From: Fen-330 sp050008465
Lineage (GTDB): Bacteria > Acidobacteriota > Terriglobia > Bryobacterales > Bryobacteraceae
NCBI GenBank assembly: GCA_050008465.1
Contig: JBEKMO010000018.1
Location: 1 to 64,000 of the forward strand
DNA: 64,000 nucleotides
Direction: 5' to 3'
The translations under genes and the position numbers were made by a program. Positions 20,587 through 30,022 of this stretch are shown piece after piece; the stretch's first letter is position 1, and each line of letters starts with the position of its first letter. Under the pieces are notes generated by a model. That model had not been told where the DNA came from. It made no database searches and saw nothing but the letters and a program-made list of their open reading frames with translations.

Positions 20587-23500
20587 CTTGGCGGTCTCGT
20601 TTGACTGGCGCCGGTTCTCGATGACTGCCAGGCCGAGGTGGTCGTCTTCCTGCTCGCCGGCTTCGGCGGTCCAGAGGCGAGCCACGCCGTAGCCCTCCGA
20701 CTGAATCCGCCGCAGGGCGCCTTCGACTGTCCCGCCTGCCCAGCGGACATCGTGAACCAGGATCAGGCCGCCGGGACAAACCAGCCGGGTCGCCCATTGA
20801 AACTCCTGCCAAACGTGCCCGGCGGTGTGCACCGTATCGAGTAGAGCGGCCTGGAAGCATTCGCCCGCTGCGTAAGCCGCCGCCATCCCTTCGAGACAAT
20901 CCACCTGCCGGGGTTCGATGCAGTGGCGCATCGCCGGTGGAAGCGCCGCCCAGAGGTCCTGGCGAGCAGGGAAGACCTGGGTGTCGAGGGTGACCACACG
21001 GCCGCCGGCGCGGTGAGCGAGGGCGGAGGCGATGCAGGCGGTGGAGACGCCGCGCGCCGTGCCCGTCTCGAGCACGCGGATGCAGCCGTTGGCCCGGATC
21101 AGGTAGTGCAGCAGCGCCAGCAGCGGGAAGGCCTCGGAATCCCTGGGGATTGCTCCCTCCCCATCGGCGGCGCCGTAGAAGGACCAGGTCATGGCGGCGA
21201 AGCCGTGGCGGCCGATCCAGCCCTTCAGCGCGGCCAGAAACGCGTCGTAACCGCCGCCACGGCCGGAGTCCACCGCCGGGAGCGAGAACGCGCCGCGCAA
21301 CTCAGGGAGTTTCCGCCGGGCCCAGCCGTTGAAATGGAGCACTCGCGCGGGCCGTCCGTTGGAGACCGCCCGGCAGCGGCCGTCGGCACGGCTGACGGCA
21401 GCGTCGTCATGCAGCAACTGGACATTGTATGTTCCGTCCAACTCGACGCCGCAGTCCAGGTGGGCCAGCGCCAGGTTGAAGAGGAACTGATTGCGCCAAG
21501 CGACGCCCTCTTCCAGCCAGGCGGCGGCCTGCGGCCAGCCGCGAATCGCACGGTCCACCGCCAGCAACGCGGCTCGCGAGCCGGCGAACAAGCCATCGTT
21601 AACCACCAGCGGGTAGGAGGGCTCCGCACCCACGCGGCCGAGAATCCGCTCGAAGTCATCGCGCCGCCCGGAGTAGATGCCTCCCAGCGCGTCGGCCAAC
21701 GAGTTGGCGCTGGCGTGGGAATCCCGGCAGGCGAGAACACTCCCGGCCGGCGACCGGCCGATGGCCTCGAAGACCGGGCCCAGTTCGTCGAGCACGAGCA
21801 TGTCGGCGTCCAGGCACAGGAACTGTTCCGCGTCGATCGCGTGCGGAACCGAGTACAGGACCGACTTGACTGCGACGGTCATCGGCGCGCGGGCGGCGCA
21901 ACGGATCACCTCGGCGCCGTGGCGGGCGGCCACGCGCAGGCAGGCGGGATCCGGATCGATGGCGAACACCGCCAGGAGCGCGTCCGGGCAGCCGCCGTAC
22001 AGGCGCAGCGAACCGAGCAGCTCATCGAGCAGTTCGTCATAGCCGGGAGAAACCGCCGTAGCGATGCAACGGGGGGCACGCAGCGGCCGCAGCGGCAGGG
22101 CGACGTCCACCCGCCCGAGGCTGTCGGTGAGGACGGAAGGCGGCCCCTCGGCGAGTTCCACGTTCCGCTCGACTTCCCGCTGGACGCGCAGGGTCTCCGG
22201 ACTCAGGCGCCACCAAAAGGAGCCCTCCCGAATCTGGTGATGGTAGTAGGGCACGGGCAGGTACTCAAACCGCATCCCTTTCTTATAGGCGCGCGCCCAG
22301 AAATCCCAGTCCTCCACGCCTTCATGCTGGTAGCCGCCGAGCCGGCGCCAGACGCTTTTGCGGAACCAGGAACCGGCCGAAAGCTGGTTCTTCTTGACGA
22401 GCGTGGAGAAATCGCATCGATCGCCCCATATCCCCTCGGCCAGACCGAACTGTTCCACGGGCGCCCAGACGACGTCGGCGGCGGTGTACTGCGAGTAGCG
22501 GATCATCTCCCGGACGCTCTCGTCCCAGTAATCGTCGTCGTCGAGCGGCGCGATCCACTCACCGGTGGCGAGGCTGACGGCGATGTTGCGGGCGGTGGTA
22601 ATGCCGCGGTGCGGGATGCGGACGGTGGCCTGCGGCACGGGAATATCCGAACCGTCGTCCACGATGATGTGCTCGTCCACCAACCGGGCCGATGCGATGG
22701 CGCGCTCGAGCCAATCGCCCCTGGGATTGTAGGTCACGGTGATGCAGGAGATGGTGGCGCGCCTGCCGGGGACCGGCTCGTTGCTCCCAAACAGCCGGCC
22801 GACCTCCTCGGCCGGATAGGGCTCCCAGTAAGCGCCGCCTGGCGATTTCGGGCTCACATTGTCGTCGTGGATCAGGCAGACCAGGCAGGTGGGATCGGGC
22901 AGGCTAGCCACCGAACCGGCCGGGGCGCCCCACACAAACTGGTTGTCTTCGCCCACGTCGACCGCGGCGAAGCGGCGGGACTCCCAGAAGGCGCGGCGGT
23001 AGCAGAAGGAACTGCCGTGAACCCAGGGCCCGCACTCCGGCGGATAAAGATAGCGCCAGGCTTGATTCGAACGGGGATCGTAAAACAGCACCGGGTTGAG
23101 GCCGCAGAGATCGGCGCCGTGCTGGAGCAGGCAGTCCACCTGCGCACGGATGCGGCGCGGCGCCTGCCAGTCGTCGTCATCCCAATGCACGATGATTTCT
23201 CCACGCGCCTGTTCGCATGCCAGGTTGCGTTTCTCGCCCACGGTGCGCTTTTCATGGAGCCGGACGTAGCGGAGGCGGGGATCGGCGGGCAGCAGGTCGC
23301 CGATCGCATCGGAGCCGTCGTCCACCACCAGCAGTTCCTTGGGTTCGTAGTCCTGACGCAGGAAATACTCCACCGCCCGGGGGATAAAGCAGCGGCGGTT
23401 GTGGGTGGGCATGATGCAGGAGACCAGCGGGCGGGGGGACGGGCAAACCACCGCGGATTCCCGAATGTCCGGAACGGGCCGCGGCTGTGGCTGGGGCGGG

Positions 23501-24831
23501 GGCGGCGGGGGCGCCGGGGTGCGGATCTCGGCCTCGTAATACTCGCGATCGGGGCCCATGAGACGGCGCAGTTCCGCGCCCTCGAACGGGCGCCAGTAAG
23601 GGCCGGCCGGGCTGCCGCGATCGGTCACGGCGACCTGAAGCGCCTCCGGCGGCAACAGGAGTACCCGGGCAGCGCCGGCGTTCCAGAGAAAACGCAGATC
23701 GTCGCGGTCGGAGGTCTCTGGAAACGGATGCCGCTCCCAGATCTCGCGGCGCCAGGCTTGGAGGGCGCCCGGCGCAAGAAGCCGGCCCTCGATCGGGTCG
23801 CGAAACACCCAAGCGCTGCCGGATCCGGGGTCATAGCACAGCGCCGCGGGGAGGCCGCAGAGGTCCGCGCCGTCCTGTAACATGGCCGCCACAAGCCGGC
23901 CGAGGCGGTGCGGAGAATGCCACGCCGCTTCCTCCCAGGCGGCGACAATCGCGCCGCGGGCCTGGGCGCAACCCAGGTTGCGTGCGGCGCCGTCGGGGAT
24001 GTCGGCGGCGGCCTCGATCCGGCGGATGCGCTCGTCGCCGGCCGTGAAATCTCCTATGCCGGCGCCGGCGTCCACCACGAGGAGTTCCCGCGGCTCGTAG
24101 TCCTGGCTCTGAAAGTAGTGGAGCGCCAGTGCGGCGCGCCGGCGGTCCCGCGCGATCATCACGCCCGAGACCAACGGCCCGCCGGAAAGGCCGGCCGGCT
24201 CGGGCGTGGCGAACTGGATGGCCGGCGACACGGCTGCGTCACGGCCCAGGATGCGGGTAACGGCGTCGGAGCGGCGAGCGGTGCGGACGCGTGCGCCGGA
24301 GGGCGGGGGCGCGCAGCAGACGACGGCGGCGGGATCGGCCATCAGGGCGCACGATCCGGCCGGCGGCGTCCATAACTCCTCCAGCAGGGTTCCCCCGAAC
24401 TCGCTCCGGTAAGCCAACGCACCGGTCCAGAACCGCTGGCGGCGTCCGTGCTTCAACCGGGCCTCGCCTGCCCGCCGGGCCTCCGGATCCCAGTAGAGCA
24501 GTGGATCGGTCCCGCAGGCGCGGACCCCTTCGCGGGTCAACGCCTGGACCACCGAGAGGAGGTAGTGGGGCGCGTACCAGGCTCTCGGATCCCATCCGGC
24601 GACGATCGCGCCGCGTGCCTGGCGGCATGCGAATTCCAGGGCGGAGCCGGCCTCGCGCAACTGAAAACGGCGGATACGCGGGTCCGCCGGCGGACATTCT
24701 CCGCAGGCGCCGTCCTCGAGGACCAGCAATTCCCGGGCTCCGTACTCCTGCTGGAGGAAGCACTCGATGGCCCGCGCACCAGCGCCCGAGCGGTTCGTCA
24801 GGATGCAGGAGACCAGGGGTTCGGCGGGCAT
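20578..24831 (-). CDS. Giant modular protein: four tandem GT2-like domains, a fifth GT-A domain and a C-terminal SAM methyltransferase
   Basis: The 1417-residue protein has no signal peptide or membrane helix. Domains: GT2-like 1 (5-210), GT2-like 2 (219-435), Pro-rich linker (438-452), GT2 3 (468-688), GT2 4 (692-895), a GT8-like GT-A domain (about 918-1215, LDADM at 1007-1011) and a class I methyltransferase (about 1235-1405, VLETGTARGVST at 1253-1264). Domains 3 and 4 carry the acidic metal motif (HWDDDDW 549-555, LDDDDYW 763-769). In domains 1 and 2 the aligned positions read GWDPRAW (79-85) and AWEEAAW (298-304), so they are probably catalytically dead. The start at 24831 lies 4 bases after the stop of the upstream gene, implying translational coupling. 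It is the last gene of the 20578-30022 operon. It probably builds or decorates a glycan; the acceptor is unknown. Confidence 0.85.
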   Translation of the reverse strand: MPAEPLVSCILTNRSGAGARAIECFLQQEYGARELLVLEDGACGECPPADPRIRRFQLREAGSALEFACRQARGAIVAGWDPRAWYAPHYLLSVVQALTREGVRACGTDPLLYWDPEARRAGEARLKHGRRQRFWTGALAYRSEFGGTLLEELWTPPAGSCALMADPAAVVCCAPPPSGARVRTARRSDAVTRILGRDAAVSPAIQFATPEPAGLSGGPLVSGVMIARDRRRAALALHYFQSQDYEPRELLVVDAGAGIGDFTAGDERIRRIEAAADIPDGAARNLGCAQARGAIVAAWEEAAWHSPHRLGRLVAAMLQDGADLCGLPAALCYDPGSGSAWVFRDPIEGRLLAPGALQAWRREIWERHPFPETSDRDDLRFLWNAGAARVLLLPPEALQVAVTDRGSPAGPYWRPFEGAELRRLMGPDREYYEAEIRTPAPPPPPPQPQPRPVPDIRESAVVCPSPRPLVSCIMPTHNRRCFIPRAVEYFLRQDYEPKELLVVDDGSDAIGDLLPADPRLRYVRLHEKRTVGEKRNLACEQARGEIIVHWDDDDWQAPRRIRAQVDCLLQHGADLCGLNPVLFYDPRSNQAWRYLYPPECGPWVHGSSFCYRRAFWESRRFAAVDVGEDNQFVWGAPAGSVASLPDPTCLVCLIHDDNVSPKSPGGAYWEPYPAEEVGRLFGSNEPVPGRRATISCITVTYNPRGDWLERAIASARLVDEHIIVDDGSDIPVPQATVRIPHRGITTARNIAVSLATGEWIAPLDDDDYWDESVREMIRYSQYTAADVVWAPVEQFGLAEGIWGDRCDFSTLVKKNQLSAGSWFRKSVWRRLGGYQHEGVEDWDFWARAYKKGMRFEYLPVPYYHHQIREGSFWWRLSPETLRVQREVERNVELAEGPPSVLTDSLGRVDVALPLRPLRAPRCIATAVSPGYDELLDELLGSLRLYGGCPDALLAVFAIDPDPACLRVAARHGAEVIRCAARAPMTVAVKSVLYSVPHAIDAEQFLCLDADMLVLDELGPVFEAIGRSPAGSVLACRDSHASANSLADALGGIYSGRRDDFERILGRVGAEPSYPLVVNDGLFAGSRAALLAVDRAIRGWPQAAAWLEEGVAWRNQFLFNLALAHLDCGVELDGTYNVQLLHDDAAVSRADGRCRAVSNGRPARVLHFNGWARRKLPELRGAFSLPAVDSGRGGGYDAFLAALKGWIGRHGFAAMTWSFYGAADGEGAIPRDSEAFPLLALLHYLIRANGCIRVLETGTARGVSTACIASALAHRAGGRVVTLDTQVFPARQDLWAALPPAMRHCIEPRQVDCLEGMAAAYAAGECFQAALLDTVHTAGHVWQEFQWATRLVCPGGLILVHDVRWAGGTVEGALRRIQSEGYGVARLWTAEAGEQEDDHLGLAVIENRRQSNETAKSE

Positions 24832-24835
24832 CTGC

Positions 24836-26224
24836 TCAGCGAGGTCCGCCTCGCGGCGCCAGGCAATATAGGTGCGTCCGCGTGGCCACCAGGATTTCGC
24901 CGTCCGCGGTGAGTACTGGCGCGGTAGTGGGATTCTCGCCGGCGAACGTGTGGAGGACGCGGCGCTCTCCCTTCGCATCCCAGGCCGCCAGCGAGCTGCC
25001 TTCGGAGGTAAGCAGGAAATCGTCGGGAGTGATCGCGGCGCCCGCCAGCGGCTCGTCGGCGGTTCGAATCCAGTTCACCTTGCCGTCGGGGGCGATGCTG
25101 AGAATCTGCCGCTCGGCCCGCACAAAGACGGTGTGATCGTAGCCGACGATGGGAGGATGGATGAGTCCGCGCAGCCCCGGCGGCAATTCGCACTCGTAGA
25201 TTCGCTCGCCTTCCGGCGTGAGCAGCCAGAGCGCACTGCGGCCTCCGGCGGCCACCAACAGGTAGATTCGGCCGGCCTCATCCAGGCTGAGGGCCAGGGG
25301 CAGGAAAACGCCGCCCATGGCGCGCCGCGCCTTGAGGCTCAGATCGAGCAGGTACACGCGGTTTGGGACCGCCAGAACGAGGGTGTCGCCGGCCAGGGCG
25401 GCCAGCATGCGGCGCGAGTCGCGGATTAGGTCGTGAATCACGGCCGGGCCGCCGGGCTCGTCCCAGGAACGGCGGGAGGCCGGATCGCCTAGGTCGGTCA
25501 CCTCGACGATCGAACGCTCCGGCGAGGGCATCGAGGGGTCCACGGGGATCTCGATCCCGACCGTAACCATCAAGCGGTCGCGCAGGGCCAGGAAGGGATG
25601 GGTGAAACTCTTGCCGAAGTACAGCAGCGCGGAGAAGACCGCCTGGCCGTCGGCCAGCGAGTGTGCGACGATGCGCCCAAACGGATCGGCGGCGAAGGCG
25701 AGCGAGCGCGCTGGGTCGAGCGCTACCGGACTGGGGCCGAGCGGCGCCACGTCCAGCACCCGGCCGGCGCGGTCGCACAACGCCCATTGCGTAGCGCCAT
25801 GGAGCACCACCCGGTTGCCGCTTGCCAGCAGGACGAAGGGGCGCAGCGTGGGCGTCAGGTCCGCGCGCCAGCGCACGGCCAGCGGAGCCGAGGATGCGGA
25901 GCCGAGCCGCTGGCTGAGGCGCGAATTGCGGGATTCGCCGCCATACGCGCCCGGCACGGAGGAATCGGCCGGCGGCTCGATCCGGGCGGCGGTGAGCGGC
26001 CCAGCCGCCGGCCGGATGGGTTGGGCGGCGACGGCGAAGGGCACCGGGGTTGGATTCTGGAACGTCGTGAACTGGTCTTCCATATCTGCCTTTCCGGCTG
26101 CGGGCCGCGGCGCAGGCTTCCCCGGGCGGACCCCGCGCTGGGGAGCGGACGGCTTCTGCGCCGGCGCTGCGCCGCTAAGTAATGCTAACGATAGTAGGAT
26201 CGGGAGGCTTCGGGACAGCATCAT
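24836..26224 (-). CDS. Secreted PQQ/WD-like beta-propeller protein
   Basis: The 462-residue protein has a signal peptide (SLPILLSLALLSGAAPAQ) and a Pro/Lys/Arg-rich linker (to about residue 45). From about residue 110 there are repeating propeller-type strands (LLASGNRVVLHGATQWALCDRAG, LAGDTLVLAVPNRVYLLDL, GYDHTVFVRAERQILSIAPDGKVNW, LTADGEILVATRTHLYCLAP). No catalytic motif is visible. Its first 50 bases overlap the end of the metzincin-like gene, and only 4 bases separate its stop from the glycosyltransferase start, so it is the third gene of a tight operon. It could be a scaffold or substrate-display protein. The name and role are unassigned. Confidence 0.75.
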   Translation of the reverse strand: MMLSRSLPILLSLALLSGAAPAQKPSAPQRGVRPGKPAPRPAAGKADMEDQFTTFQNPTPVPFAVAAQPIRPAAGPLTAARIEPPADSSVPGAYGGESRNSRLSQRLGSASSAPLAVRWRADLTPTLRPFVLLASGNRVVLHGATQWALCDRAGRVLDVAPLGPSPVALDPARSLAFAADPFGRIVAHSLADGQAVFSALLYFGKSFTHPFLALRDRLMVTVGIEIPVDPSMPSPERSIVEVTDLGDPASRRSWDEPGGPAVIHDLIRDSRRMLAALAGDTLVLAVPNRVYLLDLSLKARRAMGGVFLPLALSLDEAGRIYLLVAAGGRSALWLLTPEGERIYECELPPGLRGLIHPPIVGYDHTVFVRAERQILSIAPDGKVNWIRTADEPLAGAAITPDDFLLTSEGSSLAAWDAKGERRVLHTFAGENPTTAPVLTADGEILVATRTHLYCLAPRGGPR

Positions 26225-29200
26225 CCATCACCGTCAGGACGATGGGCTTGTAGGCGCCCGGCTTTCCGTAATAGTTGGCGTCGGCATTGGTCGCGCTCAA
26301 GCCCAGCAGTTCCAGGTTGCGCTGATAGATCTTCGTGGCCAGCGCATTCAATTGGGCGTTCCGGTTCCCCGCCGTGTCTATGTTAGTCGTGATTTGCAGC
26401 CGCAACGTCCGGGGATCCACCGTGTCATTCCAGGCGTCGGCGGAGGTGGATAGTGTAACCGCGATGTGCGGCTTCGTCGTAGAGACGTTGGTGTCCGCCG
26501 TCCCCGTAATGCCTTTGGAGGCCAGCGAAGGCAAGAAGTGCAGGAGACAGTTCTTGCAGCCGGGCACGGCGCCCGCGCCGGTCAACTGGAAACTGGCAAA
26601 GCGCTGGAAATTCAGTGCCGGCTCGATCTTCGCCGTCCACCTGTCGAACAGGTCTTTGCGAATGTTCTTCTGGGCAGCGGCCCCGCCCGCAACGGCGCTG
26701 AAGTCGATCTGCACTCGCAGAATCACGATCAGCATGCCATCGATGTAGGCCGGTGTGGCGACGGGAGGCGAGACTCCGATACCCGGGTGGCAGCGGCTTT
26801 GCACTACCTCGGTGGAGTACTTGTCCTTCCCCAGGAGCCACAGCGCGGCATCGAACAGCGTCTTGCCGCCGGCGTTGGCCTTGAGATTGAACGCCAGCGG
26901 GCAGTTGACGAAATTGCGCTCGCGCAGGCCGGCCGTAACGGTATGGGGATAATGAGGCAGGTAAAAATCGTTCTCGTCGCCATGCTCGATCTTGAAATCC
27001 ACGGTTTCGAACGCTTTTACCAGTCGCAGCCATTCGGCGGCGTGCCAGAGATAGCGCGCGCGAATGTACCAGTTGTGCTGCATCAAGCCATAGCCCGTGA
27101 GCGGTTCGGGCGTGGCGGTGGTATAGCCGGGAATCTCCTCCAGGCTGTAGGGGGAGCCAATACGGCTCAAGAACGTGTAGTTGAAAGAATCGCTGTTGTA
27201 ATCGTCCGGCAGCGTGCCGCAGTGGCCCATCTCGTGAGCGGACGCCATACCCCGGCCTTCGAGGTTCACTCCCCAGTCGTCCTGAGCGGCGTAGTTGCCG
27301 TCGTCGTGGACGACGCAGTTGACGCGCAACTGGCCGGCGCCATCGATTTCTCCGATCGAAGACCCGTCTCCGGTCGGAATGGTTTTCAGATAGAACTGGG
27401 CCCAGGCCTGTTTCAACCACTGGAACAGATTCACCACTTGAACGCGCACCGCCGGCGGGGCCGGCGAACCGGGACGCGGCAGGATCCAGGCGGGCGATGC
27501 GTTGTGCTTGTCGCGGCCGTTCCAGCGAGCCAGAATACCGTCGATGCAAAGCTTCACCCATTCAGTGTTGGACTTCGGAGCGGTACTCTGGACGAAGTTG
27601 AAACTGAGCCGGTTGAACCGCACCATGACGGCGATTTCTTCCGTCCCCTGCCAATCGGCGCAACGGAGCAGCGCAATGTCCAACCGTCCGCACTGATCCT
27701 TCTCCGAGCCGTACTTCGCCTTCCACTCCAAGTGTTTCTTCGGACCGCTTTCCGGGTTTCCCGCCTTATATCCGCTGAGGAACTTCTGCCAGTGGAAGGG
27801 CGAGAAGGCAAACAGCGCTTTGGCGTCGGCAGCGGGCTTGAGTTCCACCGTCGGCCGTGGATCCTTCTCGCTGGCTCCGCCCGAGTCGGCGGGAATGTTG
27901 TTCGCCACCACCCAGCGGACCGCCGCGCACGCGCCGGCGACATCGCAGTCCGCCGTGGTGCGCCAGTCGAACGCATCGAACAGGTTGCCCTGGGCCACGA
28001 CCAGCCGGGTCCAGTCCGGGTAGTCGTGGAGGTAATAGCGTGCGCCGACCGGGATGTCGACCTTGCTGTAGGGATAGCCGTGCACCTTGACGTCGGCATC
28101 GGCCTTGTACAATCCTTCCTCGTCGCAGCCGCTGCCCTTCATGAAGCGGTGGTGGAAGATCATCACCCGGTCGTCGGCCCCCAAGGTGACGGTGGTCTTC
28201 CTGTCCTCCTTAGTGAAGACCATGTCGTCGAGCGAGAAGATCAGCGCCTTGTCTTTGGCCGTCGCGGCGTCGGCCTCTCCGCTGGTGAGCGTTCCGAAGA
28301 ACTTCTCCTTGGTGCCGCCCGTCACTCCGCGGGCCCAGTAGTTCTTCGATTTCCAAACGGTAGGCAGGCGGTAGTACTTCAACCGTGCCGGCCCGGGGTC
28401 CGGTTCGGGGTCGACCACCTTGATTTCGCGGGCTGTCGCGGAACTGGAAACGACGAAGGTATGCTCGGCCCGCTTGAAGCGCAACAGCATCAGCTTCCCT
28501 TCCAGCGGGGGAAGCGCGGTGGAGCCATCCTCTTTTTTGCGGAGGATCCAGGGCAGGCACTGCACCTGGCTGGGTCCGCCGGCGGGCGGCGACCCCGCCA
28601 CCTCCACGGTCCAGTTGCTGTGTGTGGAGAGCGCGTCGGCATCGGCGAGATCCGCATCGGCTTCGAGCAGTTTCCGCTGTCCCTCCAGTTCGACGGGCGG
28701 GATGGCGATTCGCGCACCGTGCCCCGCCGTCGAGGGACTGCTGCGGGTGGCCGGGCCGTAGTAGCGGTCGAAATACTCGAATCGGAAGAACATCCAGTGC
28801 GGATCCAGCACCAGTTCCACTGGGAGATCGTCCTTGCCGGTCAGATCCTTGGCGGGAGTGGGGACCGTGTAGGTGAGTACGCCGTCGGCAAATGAACCGA
28901 AGGCAGGCGCATAATCGGCGCCGGAGACGGCCGGCGTCCAATCGGAGTGCCGCATGCCCCACAGAGAAGTGCCGCTGAAGTTGAACGGCAGGCGGAAGAA
29001 CCGTCCCTGCGCGGGCGCCGCCGCTTCGAGCCGGGACTGCCCCTCGGGCGGGGAACTGGGCGGAGAGCCGGGCGCGCCGCAGACGATGAACCGCGGCGAG
29101 GCCTGCGGACACTGGAACAGCAGCGTGAGCGTCCAGGTTTCGCCCGGTGCGCCCTGCAGGGGAAAGGCGGTTTCGCCCCGGTCTTTGAGGATCTCAACCG

Positions 29201-29393
29201 TGTCGGGTTGCGCGGCTTCGCCCTGCTTCTGAAAGCGGACGGCGACCTCCAGCCCGGCGGGGAAGTCGCAGAGTTTCTTATCGGGGTCTTTGAATCTCAG
29301 CCAGAGGAAGACCAGGTTGCCGGACTTGAGCGTGTTGGTACCGGAGCTTCCGTGCGCGGTCTTGAAAGTGGAGAGTTTGAGTGGTTGGCCCAC
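26175..29393 (-). CDS. Large metzincin-like (HExxH) protein of unknown family
   Basis: This 1072-residue protein has no signal peptide. Near the middle is AHEMGHCGTLPDDYN: H720, E721, H724 and D730 give HExxHx5D, the spacing of metzincin zinc sites with Asp as third ligand. The conserved metzincin Gly position (727) is Thr here. The surrounding region (about 640-830) is rich in aromatic and His residues. The N-terminal ~300 residues look like beta-rich domains, and the C-terminal ~150 residues (AVTLSTSADAWNDTVDP onward) may be a separate module. I do not recognise the whole-protein family. The GTG start is 2 bases after the stop of the LysM adaptor gene, so the two are cotranslated. A leaderless metallopeptidase next to a LysM/peptidoglycan-binding adaptor resembles effectors carried by contractile or other specialised secretion systems (inference). 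Confidence 0.7.
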   Translation of the reverse strand: MGQPLKLSTFKTAHGSSGTNTLKSGNLVFLWLRFKDPDKKLCDFPAGLEVAVRFQKQGEAAQPDTVEILKDRGETAFPLQGAPGETWTLTLLFQCPQASPRFIVCGAPGSPPSSPPEGQSRLEAAAPAQGRFFRLPFNFSGTSLWGMRHSDWTPAVSGADYAPAFGSFADGVLTYTVPTPAKDLTGKDDLPVELVLDPHWMFFRFEYFDRYYGPATRSSPSTAGHGARIAIPPVELEGQRKLLEADADLADADALSTHSNWTVEVAGSPPAGGPSQVQCLPWILRKKEDGSTALPPLEGKLMLLRFKRAEHTFVVSSSATAREIKVVDPEPDPGPARLKYYRLPTVWKSKNYWARGVTGGTKEKFFGTLTSGEADAATAKDKALIFSLDDMVFTKEDRKTTVTLGADDRVMIFHHRFMKGSGCDEEGLYKADADVKVHGYPYSKVDIPVGARYYLHDYPDWTRLVVAQGNLFDAFDWRTTADCDVAGACAAVRWVVANNIPADSGGASEKDPRPTVELKPAADAKALFAFSPFHWQKFLSGYKAGNPESGPKKHLEWKAKYGSEKDQCGRLDIALLRCADWQGTEEIAVMVRFNRLSFNFVQSTAPKSNTEWVKLCIDGILARWNGRDKHNASPAWILPRPGSPAPPAVRVQVVNLFQWLKQAWAQFYLKTIPTGDGSSIGEIDGAGQLRVNCVVHDDGNYAAQDDWGVNLEGRGMASAHEMGHCGTLPDDYNSDSFNYTFLSRIGSPYSLEEIPGYTTATPEPLTGYGLMQHNWYIRARYLWHAAEWLRLVKAFETVDFKIEHGDENDFYLPHYPHTVTAGLRERNFVNCPLAFNLKANAGGKTLFDAALWLLGKDKYSTEVVQSRCHPGIGVSPPVATPAYIDGMLIVILRVQIDFSAVAGGAAAQKNIRKDLFDRWTAKIEPALNFQRFASFQLTGAGAVPGCKNCLLHFLPSLASKGITGTADTNVSTTKPHIAVTLSTSADAWNDTVDPRTLRLQITTNIDTAGNRNAQLNALATKIYQRNLELLGLSATNADANYYGKPGAYKPIVLTVMDDAVPKPPDPTIVSIT

Positions 29394-29395
29394 GT

Positions 29396-30022
29396 TCAGC
29401 CTTCGTGCGCGGAGAGCAACGCGGCGCGGGTGTCCGCATCGGGCTCGCCGGTGATTGTCAAACCGTTTTCATCCTGAAAGCGGCGGATCGCTTTGCGGGT
29501 TGGATCGTCGAGGGTGCCGGAAATCTCCCCGTGGTAATAGCCGAGATTCTTCAGTCGTCCCTGCACGCCGCTGGTGTATTCGACGGGATTCATGTAGCCG
29601 AGATCCAGGTCATACTCCTCGGCGGCGGGCAGCTTCAGTTGAGCGCGCTTGGACCGGGGAGGAATGTCGTGCGAGATTCTGCCGTCGTCGTCGGTCACGC
29701 CGGAGAACTTGTGGCCATCCACGGTCAGCGAGTACTTCAGGCCGGCCCGCGGGCGGTTGCAGGCGTCCAGCAGCCGGAGGTTGAGCTTGACCGGCACACC
29801 CTTGAGCCGGAAGGTATGAACCTTGGTGGTTTCCCCAGCCTCTTCCTTAGGCCGCTTCTCGGGGATGAAAACGTGGTCCCCGGCCATGAGCACATTCGGG
29901 TCCTTTCGGCGGTCCCGGAGCGGGGAATTGTGCTCGTCGTTCCAAAGCGTTTCCCAGAAAAAGCCATACTGGTCCGCGATGGAACTCATGCAGTCGCCCT
30001 GTTTGACGATATGCACCGGCAT
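29396..30022 (-). CDS. LysM plus peptidoglycan-binding (PG_binding_1) adaptor-like protein
   Basis: The 208-residue protein lacks a signal peptide. Residues 3-53 are a LysM domain (HIVKQGDCMSSIADQYGF, VLMAGDHVFIPEKR). Residues about 65-135 form a beta-sandwich-like segment (KGVPVKLNLRLLDA, GVTDDDGRISHDIP). Residues about 142-205 are a PG_binding_1 domain (GVQGRLKNLGYYHGEISG, RFQDENGLTITGEPD). A GGGAGG ribosome site lies 5 bases before the ATG. It is the first gene of the four-gene operon. Short cytoplasmic LysM proteins of this sort occur as adaptors or tail-associated proteins next to injected or secreted effectors. No VgrG, PAAR, sheath or tube gene is in this window, so the transport route is unknown. 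Confidence 0.8.
   Translation of the reverse strand: MPVHIVKQGDCMSSIADQYGFFWETLWNDEHNSPLRDRRKDPNVLMAGDHVFIPEKRPKEEAGETTKVHTFRLKGVPVKLNLRLLDACNRPRAGLKYSLTVDGHKFSGVTDDDGRISHDIPPRSKRAQLKLPAAEEYDLDLGYMNPVEYTSGVQGRLKNLGYYHGEISGTLDDPTRKAIRRFQDENGLTITGEPDADTRAALLSAHEG

Noticed and set aside
20923..23880. Nearly 1000-codon plus-strand open frame
   Set aside because: Antisense to the glycosyltransferase chain; low-complexity Gly/Arg/Ala/Val sequence with no recognisable domain.
26466..28895. 800-codon plus-strand open frame
   Set aside because: Antisense shadow of the metzincin-like gene, whose frame carries the HExxH site and starts 2 bp after its operon partner.
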